NCBI RefSeq assembly: GCF_900141755.1
Contig: NZ_LT670844.1
Location: 6,358,501 to 6,422,500, forward strand
Origin: Bradyrhizobium lablabi
GTDB lineage: Bacteria > Pseudomonadota > Alphaproteobacteria > Rhizobiales > Xanthobacteraceae
DNA length: 64,000 bases
Direction of reading: 5' to 3'
Made by a program: the position numbers and the translations under genes. A model generated the notes under the pieces. It ran no database searches. It was not told where the DNA came from and was given only the letters and a program-made list of their open reading frames with translations. This document shows positions 60,511-64,000 of this stretch, one piece after another (the first letter of the stretch is position 1; every line of letters starts with the position of its first letter).

Positions 60511-61380
60511 ATGACCACGCTGCTCACCATCCTGTTCGACGGCGTCGCCTATGGCATGCTGCTGTTTGTGCTCGCCTGCGGGCTCGCGGTCACGCTCGGG
60601 CTGATGAATTTCGTCAATCTCGCCCATGGCGCGTTTGCCATGACCGGCGGCTATGTCTGCGCGGTGCTGGTCAACCAGTCCGGCTGGCCGTTTTTCGTCG
60701 GCCTGCCGCTGGCCTTTGTCGCAAGCGCCCTGATCGGCGCGGTGCTGGAGCGTTCGCTCTATCGTCACCTCTACACCAGAAGCCATCTCGATCAGGTGCT
60801 GTTCTCGATCGGCCTCGTCTTCATGTCGGTGGCGGCCGTCGACTACATCATGGGATCGTCGCGGGTCTTCATCAAGATTCCGGCGGCGCTTGAAGGGCAG
60901 ATCGACTTCTTCGGCGTCGGCATCGGACGTTATCGGCTGATGATTATCGTGATCTGCGGCCTGTTGACCGCGGGCCTGCAGCTCGTGCTGGCGCGCACCC
61001 GGTTCGGCAGCCGCTTGCGCGCGGCGGTGGACGATCCGCGCGCAGCAAGCGGGCTCGGCATCAACGTGCCGCAGGTGTTTGCCTTCACCTTCGCGTTTGG
61101 CTGCGGCCTTGCCGGTCTCGGCGGCGCGCTGAGCGCGGAGATTTTGGGACTTGATCCGTATTTCCCGCTGAAATTCATGATCTACTTCCTGATCGTGGTG
61201 ACGGTTGGCGGTTCTTCCAGCATCACCGGACCGTTTCTCGCCTCGCTCCTGCTCGGGATCGGCGATGTCGCCGGCAAATATTACGTGCCGAAGATGGGGC
61301 CGTTCGTGATCTACACCATCATGATCGTGATCCTGCTCTGGCGCCCGAACGGCCTGTTCGGCCGCACTGCCGCCCGGTGA
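60511..61380 (+). CDS. Liv-type permease (LivH-like), system 2
   Basis: 289 residues with about eight membrane segments: ILFDGVAYGMLLFVLACGLAVTLGLMNFVNLAHGAF is the LivH start, and the cytoplasmic loop FGSRLRAAVDDPRAASGLGINV carries the EAA-like contact with the ATPase. The ATG at 60511 begins MTTLLTILFDG; a longer frame starts in the repeat. The next gene overlaps its stop by four bases. Separated from the receptor gene by 187 bases including the palindromic repeat. Confidence 0.93.
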   Translation: MTTLLTILFDGVAYGMLLFVLACGLAVTLGLMNFVNLAHGAFAMTGGYVCAVLVNQSGWPFFVGLPLAFVASALIGAVLERSLYRHLYTRSHLDQVLFSIGLVFMSVAAVDYIMGSSRVFIKIPAALEGQIDFFGVGIGRYRLMIIVICGLLTAGLQLVLARTRFGSRLRAAVDDPRAASGLGINVPQVFAFTFAFGCGLAGLGGALSAEILGLDPYFPLKFMIYFLIVVTVGGSSSITGPFLASLLLGIGDVAGKYYVPKMGPFVIYTIMIVILLWRPNGLFGRTAAR

Positions 61381-62420
61381 GCGCTGCCATGACCGCGCAA
61401 GCCGATGTCGGTTATCACGCCAGGCAGCATGCGCGCTGGCACTGGAGCGAGATCGCGTTCTGGATTCTGGCGCTCGCCTGCGCGTTCCTGTTTCCCTCCC
61501 GCTATCTGATCATGACCGATATCGTGCGGCTGGGGCTGTTCGCGCTGTCGCTCGACCTGATCCTGGGCTATGCCGGCATCGTCTCGCTGGGCCACGCCGC
61601 GTTCTTCGGCGTCGGCGCCTATTCCGCGGGGCTGCTCGCCTTGCACGGCGTCATCACCGAGCCGGTGATCGCGCTGATCGTGGCCGGTCTCGTTGCCACC
61701 GTGCTCGGCTTTCTCACGAGCTTCCTGGTGATCAGGGGCGCCGATCTGACTCGCCTGATGGTGACGCTCGGGATTGCGCTGTTGCTGGAAGCGCTGGCGG
61801 AACGTTTTTCCGACATCACCGGCGGCACCGACGGATTGCAGGGCATCGAGATGGCGCCGATCCTCCATTTGTTCGCCTTCGACATGTTCGGCAAGGTCGG
61901 GTTCTTCTATTCGCTTTCCGTGCTGTTCCTGTTGTTCCTGCTGGCAAGGCGGATCGTGCACTCGCCGTTCGGCCTGTCGCTGCGCGCGATCAAGAACAAT
62001 CCGCTGCGCGCCGCCGCCATCGGCATCCCCGTCAACCGGCGCCTGATCGCGATCTACACGGTTGCCGCGTTTTATGCCGGGATCGCGGGCGCACTGTTCA
62101 CCCAGACCACGGCGCTCGCTTCGCTCGATGTGTTCGCGTTCGAGCGCTCGGCCGATCTGATGCTGGTGCTGGTGATCGGCGGCACCGGCTATCTCTACGG
62201 CGGCCTGATCGGCGCCGTGGTGTTCCGGATGCTGCAGGAAGTGTTTTCGACCATCACCCCGCAATACTGGCAGTTCTGGATCGGCCTTGTGCTGATCGTG
62301 ATTGTGCTGGTCGGTCGCGCCCGCCTGCATCGCTGGGTGCTGTGGGCCCCGAACCTGATCATCCGGCAATTCGCCGGCCGCAAGGCCATCGTTGCCGTTC
62401 CCGAGAGCGACGCGTCATGA
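61377..62420 (+). CDS. Liv-type permease (LivM-like), system 2
   Basis: 347 residues. LFALSLDLILGYAGIVSLGHAAFFGVGAY is the LivM signature and LRAIKNNPLRAAAIGIPV the EAA-like loop. The frame opens with GTG at 61377, overlapping the previous stop (GTGA); ATG at 61389 is also possible. The stop overlaps the ATPase gene start by four bases. Tight overlaps throughout point to equal production of the four membrane and ATPase parts. Confidence 0.93.
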   Translation: MSAAMTAQADVGYHARQHARWHWSEIAFWILALACAFLFPSRYLIMTDIVRLGLFALSLDLILGYAGIVSLGHAAFFGVGAYSAGLLALHGVITEPVIALIVAGLVATVLGFLTSFLVIRGADLTRLMVTLGIALLLEALAERFSDITGGTDGLQGIEMAPILHLFAFDMFGKVGFFYSLSVLFLLFLLARRIVHSPFGLSLRAIKNNPLRAAAIGIPVNRRLIAIYTVAAFYAGIAGALFTQTTALASLDVFAFERSADLMLVLVIGGTGYLYGGLIGAVVFRMLQEVFSTITPQYWQFWIGLVLIVIVLVGRARLHRWVLWAPNLIIRQFAGRKAIVAVPESDAS

Positions 62421-63169
62421 CCATCGCGCTGGAAACCAAAGGCCTGGAAAAGCATTTCGGCGGCCTCAAGGTCACCCGCGACCTGTCGCTGCGGATCGGG
62501 CAGGGTGCCCGCCACGCTTTGATCGGCCCGAACGGCGCCGGCAAGACCACCGTCATCAATCAATTGACCGGCGTGCTCAAGCCCAATGCCGGGCGCATCC
62601 TGTTGGAAGGAAACGACATCACCGATTTGCCGGTGCATGCGCGGGTGCTGCGAGGGCTGTCGCGCACCTTCCAGATCAATCAGCTCTATGCTGATCTGAC
62701 GCCGCTCGAGACCATCGGCTTGGCGGTCTCGGAACGGCTCGGCCGCGGCGGTGACTGGTGGCGGCGGATGGGCACGCGCGACGACATCAACGCCGAGATC
62801 GCCGAAATACTTTCGCGCTTCCATCTACTCGACGTCATGAACGAACTGACCGCGACGCTACCCTATGGCAAGCAGCGCCTGCTGGAGATTGCGGTCGCGA
62901 TCGCCGCCAAACCACGGGTGCTGTTGCTCGACGAGCCCGCCGCCGGCGTTCCCGAAAGCGAGCGCCACGATATTCTAGCAGCCGTCGCCTCCTTGCCGCG
63001 CGACGTCACGGTATTGCTGATCGAGCACGACATGGATCTGGTGTTCTCGTTCGCCGACCGCATCTCGGTATTGGTCAACGGCGCGCTCCTGGTCGAAGGC
63101 CCGCCCGACGAGGTGGCGCGCGATCCACGCGTCAAGGCGGTCTATCTCGGCGAGGCCGCCGATGCCTGA
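62417..63169 (+). CDS. Liv-type ABC ATPase (LivG-like), system 2
   Basis: 250 residues. Walker A GPNGAGKTT, LivG-type insert after about residue 80 (LSRTFQINQLYADLTPLETIG), LPYGKQRLLEIAVAIA in the signature position, Walker B VLLLDEPAAGVPESE, and LLIEHDMDLVFSFAD. The ATG at 62417 overlaps the LivM stop (ATGA). Eight bases of overlap with the next ATPase gene. Confidence 0.94.
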   Translation: MTIALETKGLEKHFGGLKVTRDLSLRIGQGARHALIGPNGAGKTTVINQLTGVLKPNAGRILLEGNDITDLPVHARVLRGLSRTFQINQLYADLTPLETIGLAVSERLGRGGDWWRRMGTRDDINAEIAEILSRFHLLDVMNELTATLPYGKQRLLEIAVAIAAKPRVLLLDEPAAGVPESERHDILAAVASLPRDVTVLLIEHDMDLVFSFADRISVLVNGALLVEGPPDEVARDPRVKAVYLGEAADA

Positions 63170-63878
63170 TCTGCTGACGATCGATAGCTTGCGCGCCGGC
63201 TATGGCGAAGCCGTGGTGTTGCCCGGCATGTCGCTTCGCCTGCCGGAAAGCCAGGTGCTGGCATTGTTGGGCCGCAACGGCACCGGCAAGACCACGCTGA
63301 TCAATTCGATCGTCGGGATCACCCGCCGTTTCGGCGGAACCGTCAGCCTCGGCGGGCTCGATATCACGCCGATGCGGCCCGATCAGCGGGCGCGGGCGGG
63401 TATCGGCTGGGTGCCGCAGGAGCGCAACATTTTCCGCTCGCTGACGGTTGAGGAAAACATGACCGCGGTCGCCCAGCCGGGGCCCTGGACGGTCGAGAAG
63501 GTTTACGAAATGTTTCCGCGGCTGAAAGAACGCCGCAGCAATTTCGGTAACCAGCTTTCCGGCGGCGAGCAGCAGATGCTTGCGATCGGCCGCGCGCTGA
63601 CGCTAAATCCCAAGGTGTTGCTGCTGGACGAGCCGACCGAGGGGCTGGCCCCGATCATCGTCGAGGAGCTGCTGAGAGCGCTCGGCACCATCACCCGCGC
63701 CGGCGGCATCTGCTCGATTATTGTCGAGCAGAATGCCCAAAAGATTTTAGGGCTTGCCGACCGCGTTGTGATATTGGAGCGCGGCGCGATCGTTCACGAT
63801 GCGGCGAGTGCCGCTCTGAAGGCCGATCCCGCGGCACTCGAACGCTATCTCGGCGTCTCCGGCGCCGCGGCACATTAA
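63162..63878 (+). CDS. Liv-type ABC ATPase (LivF-like), system 2
   Basis: 238 residues: Walker A GRNGTGKTT (Thr in the fifth position), GIGWVPQERNIFRSLTVEENM, signature LSGGEQQMLAIGRAL, Walker B VLLLDEPTEGLAP, and SIIVEQNAQKILG. Length is the usual one for LivF. It is the last transporter gene; the MetE-like gene follows after 29 bases and may be cotranscribed. Confidence 0.94.
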   Translation: MPDLLTIDSLRAGYGEAVVLPGMSLRLPESQVLALLGRNGTGKTTLINSIVGITRRFGGTVSLGGLDITPMRPDQRARAGIGWVPQERNIFRSLTVEENMTAVAQPGPWTVEKVYEMFPRLKERRSNFGNQLSGGEQQMLAIGRALTLNPKVLLLDEPTEGLAPIIVEELLRALGTITRAGGICSIIVEQNAQKILGLADRVVILERGAIVHDAASAALKADPAALERYLGVSGAAAH

Positions 63879-63907
63879 ATTCTTGGAAGATTCTTGGAGC
63901 CAAGACC

Positions 63908-64000
63908 ATGCAAAGAACAAAAGCCCCATTCCGCGCCGACGAGGTCGGCAGCCTGTTGCGGCCGCCGAAGATCAAGGAGGCGCGCGCCAAGCTGGAGAAG
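63908..64000 (+). CDS. MetE-like (cobalamin-independent methionine synthase C-domain) protein, 5-prime part only
   Basis: The ATG at 63908 opens a frame that runs off the window after 31 codons. It reads PFRADEVGSLLRPPKIKEARA, the typical start of the small proteins related to the C-terminal domain of MetE (5-methyltetrahydropteroyltriglutamate--homocysteine methyltransferase family), in which the GSLLRP segment shapes the substrate site. Only the start is seen, so function cannot be refined. Its closeness to the Liv operon (29 bases) suggests that the importer brings in a methylated or sulfur compound, but this is a guess. Confidence 0.75.
   Translation, partial: MQRTKAPFRADEVGSLLRPPKIKEARAKLEK

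Noticed and set aside
1..64000. CRISPR arrays, tRNA or rRNA genes, transposases, phage genes
   Set aside because: I found no evenly spaced repeats, cloverleaf-like strings, or proteins of these kinds; absence of tRNA cannot be proved by eye.

Overview
The window is GC-rich DNA from an alphaproteobacterium, most likely Bradyrhizobium or a close relative in the Nitrobacteraceae. This rests on gene content (Bug receptors, several HAAT/Liv transporters, CaiB and crotonase enzymes, an Omp31-type barrel) and on families of palindromic intergenic repeats that I recognise from memory for that group. I see no rRNA, tRNA, CRISPR array, prophage or transposase. Species cannot be decided from the sequence alone.

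Layout. 0-7.3 kb: catabolic genes (a Bug receptor cut by the window edge, a Tat-exported solute receptor, MmgE/PrpD, an SDR with an altered active site, a stand-alone molybdopterin oxidoreductase, a crotonase). 7.3-8.07 kb: about 800 bp of repeat mosaic with no gene. 8.07-17.2 kb: a 2-hydroxyacid/glyoxylate block. A GlcG-like protein and an FAD/Fe-S 2-hydroxyacid dehydrogenase are transcribed leftward, with a GntR/FCD regulator next to a perfect 20-bp palindrome. Two paralogous serine-glyoxylate-type aminotransferases flanking an MFS carrier, and a crotonase, run rightward. 17.4-23.5 kb: a membrane protein with an internal spermidine-synthase-like fold, an orphan Bug receptor, an outer-membrane barrel with a good terminator, and a CaiB-type CoA transferase.

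23.6-43.6 kb is the most distinctive part, a surface-glycan locus. It holds an acyl-carrier module (FkbH-like HAD protein, ACP, AAC(3)-fold acyltransferase, MaoC-SDR fusion, ceramidase-like protein), a flippase, three glycan-modifying or glycosyl transferases, two methyltransferases, rmlA and rmlB without rmlC/rmlD, a DegT aminotransferase, a half-length NDP-hexose 2,3-dehydratase, a nucleotide-sugar epimerase, and two tandem Wzy-like polymerases. Together they suggest a polysaccharide carrying a dTDP-derived deoxy-amino sugar whose amine is acylated from an ACP. That reading is inference.

43.8-52.6 kb is a leftward Liv-type ABC importer operon with two acyl-CoA-ligase-type genes, interrupted on the opposite strand by a 463-bp DUF559 cassette bounded by inverted compound palindromes. 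52.9-58.7 kb has a Crp/Fnr regulator, gmd and fcl (GDP-L-fucose), a HemD-like protein, purU, and two small envelope proteins. 58.7-64 kb has a second complete Liv importer reading rightward into the start of a MetE-like gene.
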